The notes beneath the pieces are model-generated. The model ran no database searches. It was given only the letters and a program-made list of their open reading frames with translations, and had not been told where the DNA came from. 19,217 bases of DNA from Acidobacteriota bacterium (GTDB taxonomy: Bacteria > Acidobacteriota > UBA6911 > RPQK01 > JADFOI01). Shown piece by piece: positions 13,601 through 19,217 of this stretch (position 1 is the first letter of the stretch; each line of letters opens with the position of its first letter). The stretch is from NCBI GenBank assembly GCA_022545645.1, contig JACZQQ010000021.1:1-19217 (forward strand), read 5' to 3'. The position numbers and the translations under genes are program-made.

Positions 13601-14467
13601 CTAAGTTTTGATTTTCGGATTTCGAATTTTGGATTTGTTTACTGATCGTGGTTTTGGCTTTTGAGTTTTGGATTCTGAAATTGTTTGTGATTTGGAATTT
13701 GGAATTTGTAATTTCAGCCGGTCTGCCGGCTGTGATTTAGAGTTTTGGATTTCAGCCGGTCTGCCGGCTGTATACCATTCCATCTGGGTCATGATCCCTC
13801 GCAGGATTTGGACATCACGTGGGGTGAGATCGGCACGACCCAGAAATCGCCGAATGGAACTCATGATATGGCTCGGATTTCGGGGATTCAGAAATCCAAT
13901 TTCCAGTAAAACACGCTGCATGTCCGAAAACATCTGCTCGCGCTCTTCATCAGAGGCAAGTTGGAGGTTTCCGTTGGATTTCGTCGGGCCAGAAGAAAAG
14001 ATTTCGTAAGCAAGAACCAGCACCGCCTGGGATAGGTTCAGGACAGGATGCTCCAGGTTGGAAGGGATGGAGACAAGGTGCTGACATCTTGCCAATTGCA
14101 GGTCAGTCAGACCGCTCCGCTCAGGACCAAACACCAGTGCCACTCGATGGGATTTCCCATATTTCCGGAGCAGGTCTGCGATTTCCCGCGGCGTGTGGAT
14201 GCGTTGTTTGGCTTTCCGCTTCCGCGCCGATGTGGTCCCAATGACCACGTTTTCCCCGCTGAGCGCCTCATCCAAAGAGGAATAAATCTGGGCTGAATGG
14301 ACCAGTTCAATGGCCTTTCCCGCCATCCTCCGGCACTGCTCGTTGAACCATTCCCCGGGGCTCACCAGCTTGAGGTGCTGCAAGCCCATGTTGTTCATCG
14401 CGCGGGCGGTTGAACCGATGTTTCCACCCTCTTGGGTTTCAACAAGAACAACGGAAATATGGCTCAG
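13601..14467 (-). CDS. trmJ: TrmJ/TrmH-like tRNA 2'-O-methyltransferase with repeat-derived C-terminal tail
   Basis: SPOUT-class methyltransferase that 2'-O-methylates tRNA, in TrmJ at position 32. Motif 1 is VLVETQEGGNIGSTARAM, motif 2 is ALVFGPERSGLTD, motif 3 is HPVLNLSQAVLVLAYEI, in the correct order for the SAM knot. The family body seems to end near DVQILRGIMTQMEWYT. About 60 further residues (from AGRPAEIQNSKSQ on) are low-complexity and are translated from repeat DNA, including two 18-base palindromes. The start is uncertain: no ATG/GTG/TTG lies near the conserved first strand; CTG 14467 fits the homology best, ACG 14479 follows a GAGG, and ATG 14572 would overlap the aminotransferase by 92 bases. 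It follows the aminotransferase in the same direction. Confidence 0.85.
   Translation of the reverse strand: MSHISVVLVETQEGGNIGSTARAMNNMGLQHLKLVSPGEWFNEQCRRMAGKAIELVHSAQIYSSLDEALSGENVVIGTTSARKRKAKQRIHTPREIADLLRKYGKSHRVALVFGPERSGLTDLQLARCQHLVSIPSNLEHPVLNLSQAVLVLAYEIFSSGPTKSNGNLQLASDEEREQMFSDMQRVLLEIGFLNPRNPSHIMSSIRRFLGRADLTPRDVQILRGIMTQMEWYTAGRPAEIQNSKSQPADRLKLQIPNSKSQTISESKTQKPKPRSVNKSKIRNPKIKT
13715..13732. repeat. REP-like 18-base palindrome, copy 2 (inside trmJ tail)
   Basis: Identical to the palindrome at 8896-8913 (CAGCCGG-TCTG-CCGGCTG). Here it lies inside the open frame of the methyltransferase and on the minus strand is translated as part of QPADRLK. It is 20 bases from the next copy. 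Confidence 0.75.
13753..13770. repeat. REP-like 18-base palindrome, copy 3 (inside trmJ tail)
   Basis: Identical to copy 2 and preceded by GGATTT like copy 1. It is translated in a different frame from copy 2, giving AGRPAE. It marks the junction between the methyltransferase body and its repeat-derived tail. Confidence 0.75.
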
Positions 14468-14480
14468 GGAATCGTTCGTT

Positions 14481-15683
14481 TTAAGGCCTCGTTTCTGCTT
14501 CTTCCAGGCTCGAGCTGAGAGCTGCCTTAATGCGTGAGAAGGCTTCTCTGAGCTGATCCACGGAAGCCGCATAGGAAATACGGATGTACCCCTCCATCCC
14601 AAAGGCCGAACCGGGAACAGTGGCAACTCTTGCTTCCTCGATCAAGAATCTGGAGAATTCTGCAGAGGTGGAGAGTCCCATCCTCTCCATGCAGCCTTCA
14701 ACATTGGGGAAAACGTAAAATGCTCCATCCGGCGGCGGGCAGGAAAAACCGGGAAGCTCCTTCAGCGAGCGCAGTACAAAGTTCCTCCGCACCTCATACT
14801 CCTCCTTCATGTCCCGGACTAATTGAGGATCGCTCTGGAGAGCATACAGAGCGGCCTTCTGTGATATCGAGGTGGGATTCCCCGATTGATGACTCTGAAA
14901 TGCGGTCAGCTTCTTCATCAAGTCGGCATGGCCTACGCTATAACCGATTCTCCAGCCCGTCATCGAATAGGTTTTGGATACCGAACCCACAATGGCGTAA
15001 AAGTCTTCTGAAGACTGGACGAAAGAGGCCACCGATACGTGCGAAGTCTCACCATAAGTAAAGCAATCGTAAGCTTCATCGAAAAGTATGAACAATCCCT
15101 TGTTGCGAGCGAGGTCCACCAGCTCTTCAATGATGGGGCCAGGTATGACTGCCCCGGTGGGATTACTGGGGGTATTCACAACAATCCCTTTGCATTTGGA
15201 GGTGATCCTCTTCTTGACATCTTCCACCTGAAGAATGAAGCCGTTCTCCTGTGAAGTTTCAACTTCCCGCGGCACGGCGCCCGTCATCTTAATGACTTCC
15301 GGAAAAGTGACCCAATAGGGAGTGGGCAACAGCACTTCATCACCTTCCTCGAACAGCGCCATACAGACATTGAAAATGGAATGTTTAGATCCGGAGGAAA
15401 CGACGACATTGGCCCCCGAAAAGTCACTACCCCACCTTCGATTGTATTGATCCGCCACTGCCTGGCGCAGCTCCGAAATGCCCGCAGCGGCCGTGTATTT
15501 CGTGAAATCACTTTCAATAGCATCGATGCCCGCCTGTTTGATCGACTGCGGCGTTGGGAAATCCGGTTCACCCACTCCCAGATCCACAACATCGATACCC
15601 TGACTCTTCAGTTGCTGAGCTGCCTGCATCACCGCCATGGTGGGTGAGGGGGAAATGTTGGCCATTCTCTTAGTCAATTTCAC
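14481..15683 (-). CDS. Class I/II pyridoxal-phosphate aminotransferase, aspartate aminotransferase type
   Basis: PLP-dependent transaminase of 400 residues resembling AspB/AspC-I-gamma enzymes, expected to interconvert aspartate and oxaloacetate with glutamate/2-oxoglutarate; some relatives also use prephenate or aromatic substrates. Seen: KYTAAAGISELRQAVADQY, NTPSNPTGAV (Asn174), FDEAYDCFTYG (Asp202), the PLP lysine K237 in GSVSKTYSMTGWRIGY, and the carboxylate-binding arginine region EGYIRISYA. The start is GTG at 15683, with GGAG about ten bases before it; the family N-terminus (MKLTKRMANISPSPTMAV) supports it, although ATG 15665 is possible. It lies 18 bases after the stop of the hibernation-factor/sigma fusion and just before trmJ. 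Confidence 0.94.
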   Translation of the reverse strand: MKLTKRMANISPSPTMAVMQAAQQLKSQGIDVVDLGVGEPDFPTPQSIKQAGIDAIESDFTKYTAAAGISELRQAVADQYNRRWGSDFSGANVVVSSGSKHSIFNVCMALFEEGDEVLLPTPYWVTFPEVIKMTGAVPREVETSQENGFILQVEDVKKRITSKCKGIVVNTPSNPTGAVIPGPIIEELVDLARNKGLFILFDEAYDCFTYGETSHVSVASFVQSSEDFYAIVGSVSKTYSMTGWRIGYSVGHADLMKKLTAFQSHQSGNPTSISQKAALYALQSDPQLVRDMKEEYEVRRNFVLRSLKELPGFSCPPPDGAFYVFPNVEGCMERMGLSTSAEFSRFLIEEARVATVPGSAFGMEGYIRISYAASVDQLREAFSRIKAALSSSLEEAETRP

Positions 15684-15701
15684 TGTATTTTTTCTCCAGT
15701 C

Positions 15702-16655
15702 TTACGAACCCAGGCGCTTCCGTAACTCCAGGCGTGCCTGTTCCACGTCTTGTACGATCTCCCTGGGGCTCTTGTCCAAAATCATTGCCACTTCATCGGA
15801 ATTAAGACCTTCCAGAGCAAAAAGAACAAAGGGCTCGCGAACCACATGGGGAAGCGATGCAATGGCTTTCTGGAGTTCGTCCTTGGCCTCTTCCTGGGCC
15901 AGGAGTTGCTCGGGGTCCACCGAGTGCTCATCGCGTATGAGATCTTCAAGGCTCAGCACTTCATCGGGTTGATAGAAAGTCAGTTCCTCGTCATCCCAGC
16001 GCGAAGGCGTGTCGGCTCTTTCCTCGACGTGCACTTCCTCACGGGCTGCCCTAAACTCCAGAAATCGACTGTTCAATTCCCTGCGGGCAATTTGCAACAT
16101 CCATTGATCCAGGGGGAGCGCTTCCGGTCGATCCATGACCCTGGAGTTCACCTCCAGGAAAACCTCATCCACTAGGGCCCGGGCCTGCAGAAGCCCAATC
16201 GGAATGTCCTCTGTCAAAGTACGATGGAGCAACTCACGGCGGATGTAGTTCTCTATCTTGTCAAGATTTTGGTTGATCGCACTCTCGAGTATGCGTGTCT
16301 TGTAGGTTCGAGGCTCCGTACTTGCGGAAACGGGCTCCTTTTTCCAAAAACTCTCTCGATTGAGCTGGCTCTTGAACTTTTTGATCCTTCGCAGCAGCTC
16401 GTCAAACGCCCTCAACACACTGGTTGCGGGATTGTTTTCCATCCTCTCCACACGGATCTGCCTCTGGGGCATGGTCATCACCAGCACGGTATGATATTGC
16501 CTTCCCCGGGGCAGTCTTTCCAGGTTGATGTGAAGATCCAGGTCACGAGAAGTAAAAGTAGGTAAGATCTTCTCCAACTGATTGGCGTGCCGATCAATAA
16601 GGCGTTTCAGAGCCTCTGTGACCTTCAAATGGCGGTGCTGAATCTTCAGGTTCAT
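15702..16655 (-). CDS. Fusion of an HPF/RaiA ribosome-hibernation domain with sigma-70-like regions
   Basis: A 317-residue two-part protein. Residues 1-105 (MNLKIQHRHLKVTEALKRLI, then DLDLHINLERLP and VLRAFDELLRRIKKFKSQL) match the S30EA/HPF family that binds the 30S decoding centre. After a Lys/Ser/Glu linker (106-120), residues 125-200 resemble sigma region 2 (LVDEVFLEVNSR, WMLQIARRELNSR), an acidic linker (210-255) follows, and residues 256-315 form a sigma region 4 helix-turn-helix (LQKAIASLPHVVREPFVLFA, SDEVAMILDKSPREIV). Start ATG 16655 fits the HPF N-terminus; upstream frame to 16712 runs through the promoter. Whether the sigma part still binds RNA polymerase is unknown. Canonical long HPF has a dimerisation domain in its place. 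Confidence 0.88.
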   Translation of the reverse strand: MNLKIQHRHLKVTEALKRLIDRHANQLEKILPTFTSRDLDLHINLERLPRGRQYHTVLVMTMPQRQIRVERMENNPATSVLRAFDELLRRIKKFKSQLNRESFWKKEPVSASTEPRTYKTRILESAINQNLDKIENYIRRELLHRTLTEDIPIGLLQARALVDEVFLEVNSRVMDRPEALPLDQWMLQIARRELNSRFLEFRAAREEVHVEERADTPSRWDDEELTFYQPDEVLSLEDLIRDEHSVDPEQLLAQEEAKDELQKAIASLPHVVREPFVLFALEGLNSDEVAMILDKSPREIVQDVEQARLELRKRLGS

Positions 16656-16665
16656 CCCGCCCCGA

Positions 16666-16695
16666 ATTATAGGGCTTATTGGGAACTCGAGGCAA
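16666..16695 (-). promoter_or_regulatory. Promoter of the hpf-sigma gene
   Basis: On the minus strand TTGCCT (16695 to 16690), an 18-base spacer and a perfect TATAAT (16671 to 16666) form a good sigma-70 promoter. The -10 ends ten bases before ATG 16655, so the leader would be about 2-4 bases. GGGGCGGG lies between but would mostly be untranscribed. The promoter sits in the 65-base gap after yhaM, so the fusion can be expressed apart from yhaM. Confidence 0.6.
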
Positions 16696-16720
16696 TAGCC
16701 CGGATTATGCATACTCCGGG

Positions 16721-17683
16721 CTAGGAAGGCTCGTCATAATCGCCTTTGAACAGGACTCTCTCCAGATACCGGTCGTATGCGGTGAAGTCCGACTCTCCCG
16801 GATCCTCGTTGAGGATCCGGGAGAGTCGATTCATCTTCGCATCCAGATCATCAATATAGTGAAGGATGAGAGCCTCCGGCATCTTAGGCCGTCGGGGAGA
16901 ACCCCATTCCAGTTTTCCCTGATGGCTCAAAATCAGATGCTCGAGCAGCATAAGCAACTTGGGGGGGAATCCGGGAATCCGATCTACCTCTTTGCGCAGC
17001 AGGTCGCGCCCCAGGACCACGTGGCCGATCAGGTAACCTCGGGTTGTGTAAGAAGGATTGCTGGCGCCGCTCAACTCTTCCAATTTCCCCATATCGTGCA
17101 AAATGGCGCCTGCTATTAACAGATCCTTGTCTAAGTCCGGATATTTGTCGGCAAAAAACAGGGCGCTTTCCAAAACAGACAAGACATGTTCCAGAAAGCC
17201 ACCCCAGTAGCTGTGATGGATCTCAATGGCGGCTGGATAACTCTTGATCTGTTCCTCATTTGCTTCCAGGATATTGTTCAAAAGCGTCACAATACAGGGC
17301 CGTGAGGTTTGCTCAAGAATCAGGGAGCGAAGTTTCTGCCACATTTCGTCAATGTCATAGTCTGTACAGGGAATCAGATCCTTCATGTCAAAGCCGTTGC
17401 TGGAATCCTCCGGAAGCGCTTTTCGGATTCGCTTTACAATCAGTTGCTTACTTCCGTTGTAGGTCTGAACCACGCCCTGGTATTGGACAAAATCTCCTTC
17501 TTGAATCTCCTTTTCAAATTCCTCGATGTTCTCCCACATTTTGCCTTCTATTCGACCGGTACTGTCCCCGAGCACCAGGCGCAAGTAAGGCTCCCCGTTT
17601 TTCTTCAAGCGGACCTGCTTTTTGCGAATTTGACCGTAGGAAGTAACAGACTCGCTCTCTTGCAAGGACTTGATGAATTTCAT
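16721..17683 (-). CDS. yhaM: YhaM-like 3'-5' exoribonuclease (OB fold plus HD domain)
   Basis: Predicted metal-dependent nuclease of 320 residues. An N-terminal OB-fold (about 1-90, VRLKKNGEPYLRLVLGDSTG, FVQYQGVVQTYNG) for nucleic-acid binding is followed by an HD domain with His166 (LEHV), His196-Asp197 (ILHDMGK), His221 (IGHVV), His254 (ILSHQG) and the IDDLDAKMNR segment (277-286). This is the YhaM/CBF1 arrangement; Bacillus YhaM degrades RNA and ssDNA 3' to 5'. Start ATG 17683 is chosen by homology; the frame extends to 17791 through repeat DNA. Near the C-terminus the coding strand forms a perfect 18-bp hairpin (16790-16828). It heads a minus-strand gene group with hpf-sigma, the aminotransferase and trmJ. 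Confidence 0.9.
   Translation of the reverse strand: MKFIKSLQESESVTSYGQIRKKQVRLKKNGEPYLRLVLGDSTGRIEGKMWENIEEFEKEIQEGDFVQYQGVVQTYNGSKQLIVKRIRKALPEDSSNGFDMKDLIPCTDYDIDEMWQKLRSLILEQTSRPCIVTLLNNILEANEEQIKSYPAAIEIHHSYWGGFLEHVLSVLESALFFADKYPDLDKDLLIAGAILHDMGKLEELSGASNPSYTTRGYLIGHVVLGRDLLRKEVDRIPGFPPKLLMLLEHLILSHQGKLEWGSPRRPKMPEALILHYIDDLDAKMNRLSRILNEDPGESDFTAYDRYLERVLFKGDYDEPS
16790..16828. repeat. Perfect 18-bp inverted repeat inside yhaM
   Basis: Left arm 16790-16807 and right arm 16811-16828 are perfectly complementary around the 3-base centre GTT. The arms include GACTCTCCC and GGATCCTC. On the coding strand they translate as RLSRILNEDPGES, which fits the protein family, so this is not an obvious insertion. 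The mRNA would form a very stable hairpin about 70-105 bases before the yhaM stop codon. Confidence 0.85.
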
Positions 17684-17694
17684 GGCTTGCCAGC

Positions 17695-17725
17695 AAGATA
17701 GCACCCCAGACTGACAGGCGCTCAA
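17695..17725 (-). promoter_or_regulatory. Possible promoter of yhaM
   Basis: On the minus strand TGCTATCTT (17703 to 17695) fits an extended -10 and ends 11 bases before ATG 17683. TTGAGC (17725 to 17720) is a possible -35 with a slightly long 19-base spacer, and it lies inside the 15-bp palindrome at 17718-17750. No Shine-Dalgarno precedes the ATG. Confidence 0.35.
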
Positions 17726-17750
17726 AGCGCGCTGAGCGCGCTTTGAGCGC
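17718..17750. repeat. Perfect 15-bp inverted repeat upstream of yhaM
   Basis: GCGCTCAAAGCGCGC (17718-17732), centre TGA, then GCGCGCTTTGAGCGC (17736-17750). The adjoining GTTCCAGGTT/CAAGTTCCAGGTT words tie it to the composite repeats at 3309, 8833 and 13450. It overlaps the proposed -35 of yhaM, so a protein bound here or cruciform formation could affect transcription. Confidence 0.8.
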
Positions 17751-17844
17751 GTTCCAGGTTCCAAGTTCCAGGTTCCAGAACCACGGATCACACGGACAAA
17801 ACCCGGATAATCACCAACCTAGTCTGTCAGTTGTCAGTTGTCAG

Positions 17845-17887
17845 GCGGTCAACGGTCTGTTGCCCGTTGACCGCTCTTGTGTACAAT
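17845..17887 (+). promoter_or_regulatory. Palindrome and promoter upstream of the GNAT gene
   Basis: An 11-bp inverted repeat, GCGGTCAACGG and CCGTTGACCGC (17845-17874), overlaps a -35-like TTGCCC (17860-17865). TACAAT (17882-17887) follows 16 bases later and lies six bases before ATG 17894, so the mRNA would be leaderless. Three tandem TGTCAGT-type units (17825-17845) sit just upstream. The palindrome over the -35 could act as an operator, which is inference. Confidence 0.45.
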
Positions 17888-17893
17888 GAGGCA

Positions 17894-18829
17894 ATGGACA
17901 TCGTGGCCCTTTCCCAAGTCAGCTCACAGGATCTTGAGAGGGTCTTTCAGCAGGAGATCCAGTGTTGGCAGGATGAGCTGTTCTGGGACTATCAGCCGGC
18001 CGTATCCGTGATCAAGCAATATATCTCCTCTCGAATTCTGTCCGGCTGGGCCATCAAGACGAATTCAGGTGCTCTTTCAGGCTATTCCTACTACGTGATC
18101 AGTGAGCCGGTCGCCTACATTGGTAATCTTTACGTCCAGTCCGAGTGTGCCACTGCCGCAGCTTATGCCGAGCTTCTCAACAAGATTCTTCATTCCCTGA
18201 GCAACGGGAATCGGATTCGGAGAATCGAAAGCCAGATCTTTGCATTCAACTGCGATTTGGTTCCTCTGTTTGAGGAACATGAATTTACAGCGATAAAGCG
18301 GCATTTTCTTTTCTTTCCTCTGGATCAGCCGCAGGAGGGAAAGGATTTGCAAATTCAACCGAACTTTCGAGTCTCCGGGTGGGAAAACAAGTTCTTTTTA
18401 CCGGTAGCTGATGTGATCTGCAACAGCTACCAGGGTTCCACCGATTTCAAGCTTTGCCACGACTACCAGTCCCGCGAGGGGTGTATTCGATTCCTGAACA
18501 ACCTGGTCAAACATCCCGGCTGTGGCACTTTTAGCCCCCAGACCAGTTATATCGTTTTGGATTCTGAAGAGCAGGTCTGCGGGGTTCTACTCACTTCAAA
18601 GATCAGTCCGGATACCGGAATGATCCCCCAAATTTCAGTGAGAAATGATTGTCAGGGAAAGGGAATCGGATCCTTTCTCCTACGGACCTATTTCAAAGAT
18701 GCCCGGGAGTCCGGACTGGAACGCATCACTTTGTCGGTGTCCGAGGCTAATGAAGGAGCTTGCCGACTCTATAACCGCCTCGGCTTTCAAAAGACACGGG
18801 ATTTTCATGCCTTTGTTCGAAATTTCTAG
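17894..18829 (+). CDS. GNAT-family N-acetyltransferase
   Basis: Predicted acetyl-CoA-dependent acyltransferase, 311 residues, substrate unknown. The C-terminal GNAT core is clear: MIPQISVRNDCQGKGIGSFL holds the acetyl-CoA pyrophosphate loop QGKGIG (about 254-259), followed by SVSEANEGACRLYNRLGFQ, the usual motif-B region. The N-terminal 150 residues (ending near FEEHEFTAIKRHFLFFP) look like a second, degenerate GNAT-like half with no Q/RxxGxG loop, so the protein may be a tandem pseudo-dimer. ATG 17894 is preferred over the upstream open frame from 17831 because a -10 hexamer lies just before it. No Shine-Dalgarno is seen. It is a single gene, divergent from yhaM and convergent with the FAH gene. 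Confidence 0.88.
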   Translation: MDIVALSQVSSQDLERVFQQEIQCWQDELFWDYQPAVSVIKQYISSRILSGWAIKTNSGALSGYSYYVISEPVAYIGNLYVQSECATAAAYAELLNKILHSLSNGNRIRRIESQIFAFNCDLVPLFEEHEFTAIKRHFLFFPLDQPQEGKDLQIQPNFRVSGWENKFFLPVADVICNSYQGSTDFKLCHDYQSREGCIRFLNNLVKHPGCGTFSPQTSYIVLDSEEQVCGVLLTSKISPDTGMIPQISVRNDCQGKGIGSFLLRTYFKDARESGLERITLSVSEANEGACRLYNRLGFQKTRDFHAFVRNF

Positions 18830-18847
18830 ATAAGAAGCACTAAATAC

Positions 18848-18865
18848 CAGCCGGCAGACCGGCTG
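18848..18865. repeat. REP-like 18-base palindrome, copy 4 (inverted)
   Basis: CAGCCGGCAGACCGGCTG is the reverse complement of the copies at 8896, 13715 and 13753, and is followed by AAATCC as in their mirror image. It lies 19 bases past the stop codon of the acetyltransferase gene. Confidence 0.75.
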
Positions 18866-18988
18866 AAATCCTAAATCATAAATCATAAATTCCAAACAAA
18901 CCAAGAAGTGAAACCTTCGGAATTTTGTTTAGGATTTAGGATTTAGTGCTTAGAATTTGTTTAGGATTTGAAATTTGGAATTTGTTTT
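18866..18988. repeat. AT-rich degenerate repeat tract between convergent genes
   Basis: The spacer consists of short words such as TAAATCATAAAT, AATTCCAAAC, TTTAGGATTTAG and AATTTGGAATTTG, similar to tracts at 3340-3367, 8870-8895, 13478-13527 and 13600-13715. No gene or terminator with a stable GC hairpin plus T-run was seen. Confidence 0.5.
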
Positions 18989-19217
18989 TTATCCGACGGG
19001 GTTTCTTAAAGTTCCAATCTTCTCGATCGACACTTCCACTACATCTCCCTTTTTCAGGAAGACCGGTGGTTTACGAAACACACCCACTCCTGCTGGTGTC
19101 CCCGTAAAGATGAGATCACCCGTTTTCAAGGTGATGCTCTGTGAAATATAGGAAACCAACGTGTAGCAATCAAAGATCAGGTGTTGGGTGTTGGAGGACT
19201 GTCGCACCTTCCCATTC
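18989..19217 (-). CDS. Fumarylacetoacetate hydrolase family protein, C-terminal part (5' end beyond window)
   Basis: Only the last 75 codons lie in the window; the frame runs off the right edge. The visible part reads NGKVRQSSNTQHLIFD, LVSYISQSITLKTGDLIFTG, TPAGVGVFRKPPVFLKKGD, VVEVSIEKIGTLRNPVG. This is the typical end of FAH-superfamily enzymes, including the GTPAGVG loop and the closing IGTLRNPV. Members hydrolyse or decarboxylate beta-diketo acids (for example fumarylacetoacetate, fumarylpyruvate, acylpyruvates) with a divalent metal. The metal-binding glutamates and aspartate lie in the missing part, so the activity cannot be narrowed. The stop codon TAA is at 18991-18989. Confidence 0.9.
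   Translation of the reverse strand, partial: NGKVRQSSNTQHLIFDCYTLVSYISQSITLKTGDLIFTGTPAGVGVFRKPPVFLKKGDVVEVSIEKIGTLRNPVG

Noticed and set aside
17684..17791. Longer N-terminus for the YhaM-like protein
   Set aside because: The extra 36 residues are translated from the palindromic repeat and promoter region; MKFIKSL is the natural start.

Overview
The window looks like a piece of a free-living bacterial chromosome of moderate GC. It carries 18 protein genes: 17 complete and one cut by the right edge. There are no tRNA or rRNA genes, insertion sequences or CRISPR arrays. The gene set (ETF alpha/beta, cobalamin adenosyltransferase, a bacterial deoxyhypusine-synthase-like protein, DUF1015, a UMF1-type MFS transporter) and gene spacers packed with short palindromic and AT-rich repeats would fit Acidobacteriota or a similar lineage. 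This placement is an impression of style, not a proven assignment.

Layout. 1-197: repeat-bearing spacer. 198-3308: dinB (minus) and mutY (plus) are divergent with 22 bp between their starts; a secreted esterase-like hydrolase follows mutY. 3454-6782: minus-strand operon of a zinc-ribbon protein, etfB, etfA and an MDR dehydrogenase, with stop/start overlaps at two of the three junctions. 6893-7405: a secreted peroxiredoxin (minus) whose peroxidatic cysteine codon is an in-frame TGA, read here as selenocysteine. 7486-8828: PduO-type cobalamin adenosyltransferase overlapping a DnaC-like ATPase (plus). 8946-12080: minus operon of a deoxyhypusine synthase-like protein, an SDR and a UMF1-family MFS transporter. 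12172-13449: a DUF1015 gene, divergent from that operon. 13601-17683: minus operon of yhaM-like exonuclease, a hibernation-factor/sigma-factor fusion, an aspartate-type aminotransferase and trmJ. 17894-18829: GNAT acetyltransferase (plus). 18989-end: fumarylacetoacetate hydrolase family gene (minus, partial).

Most notable signals: (1) the selenocysteine peroxiredoxin, with a perfect hairpin 15 nt after the TGA that fits a bacterial SECIS; (2) a single polypeptide joining an HPF/RaiA ribosome-hibernation domain to sigma-70-like regions 2 and 4; (3) a UMF1 transporter whose conserved N-terminus has no ATG/GTG/TTG but a well-placed ATC behind a Shine-Dalgarno; (4) a trmJ whose C-terminal tail of about 60 residues is translated intergenic repeat DNA; (5) a perfect 18-bp hairpin inside yhaM; (6) a recurring arrangement of a -10 hexamer 6-11 bases before the start codon, which suggests leaderless or near-leaderless mRNAs.

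Functional themes are DNA repair and oxidative defence (dinB, mutY, peroxiredoxin), flavin-based electron transfer (etfBA with a dehydrogenase), RNA metabolism and ribosome hibernation (yhaM, hpf-sigma, trmJ), and cofactor or amino-acid metabolism (adenosylcobalamin, transaminase, FAH). No clear intrinsic terminator with a U-tract was seen; gene ends are marked by palindromic repeats instead.
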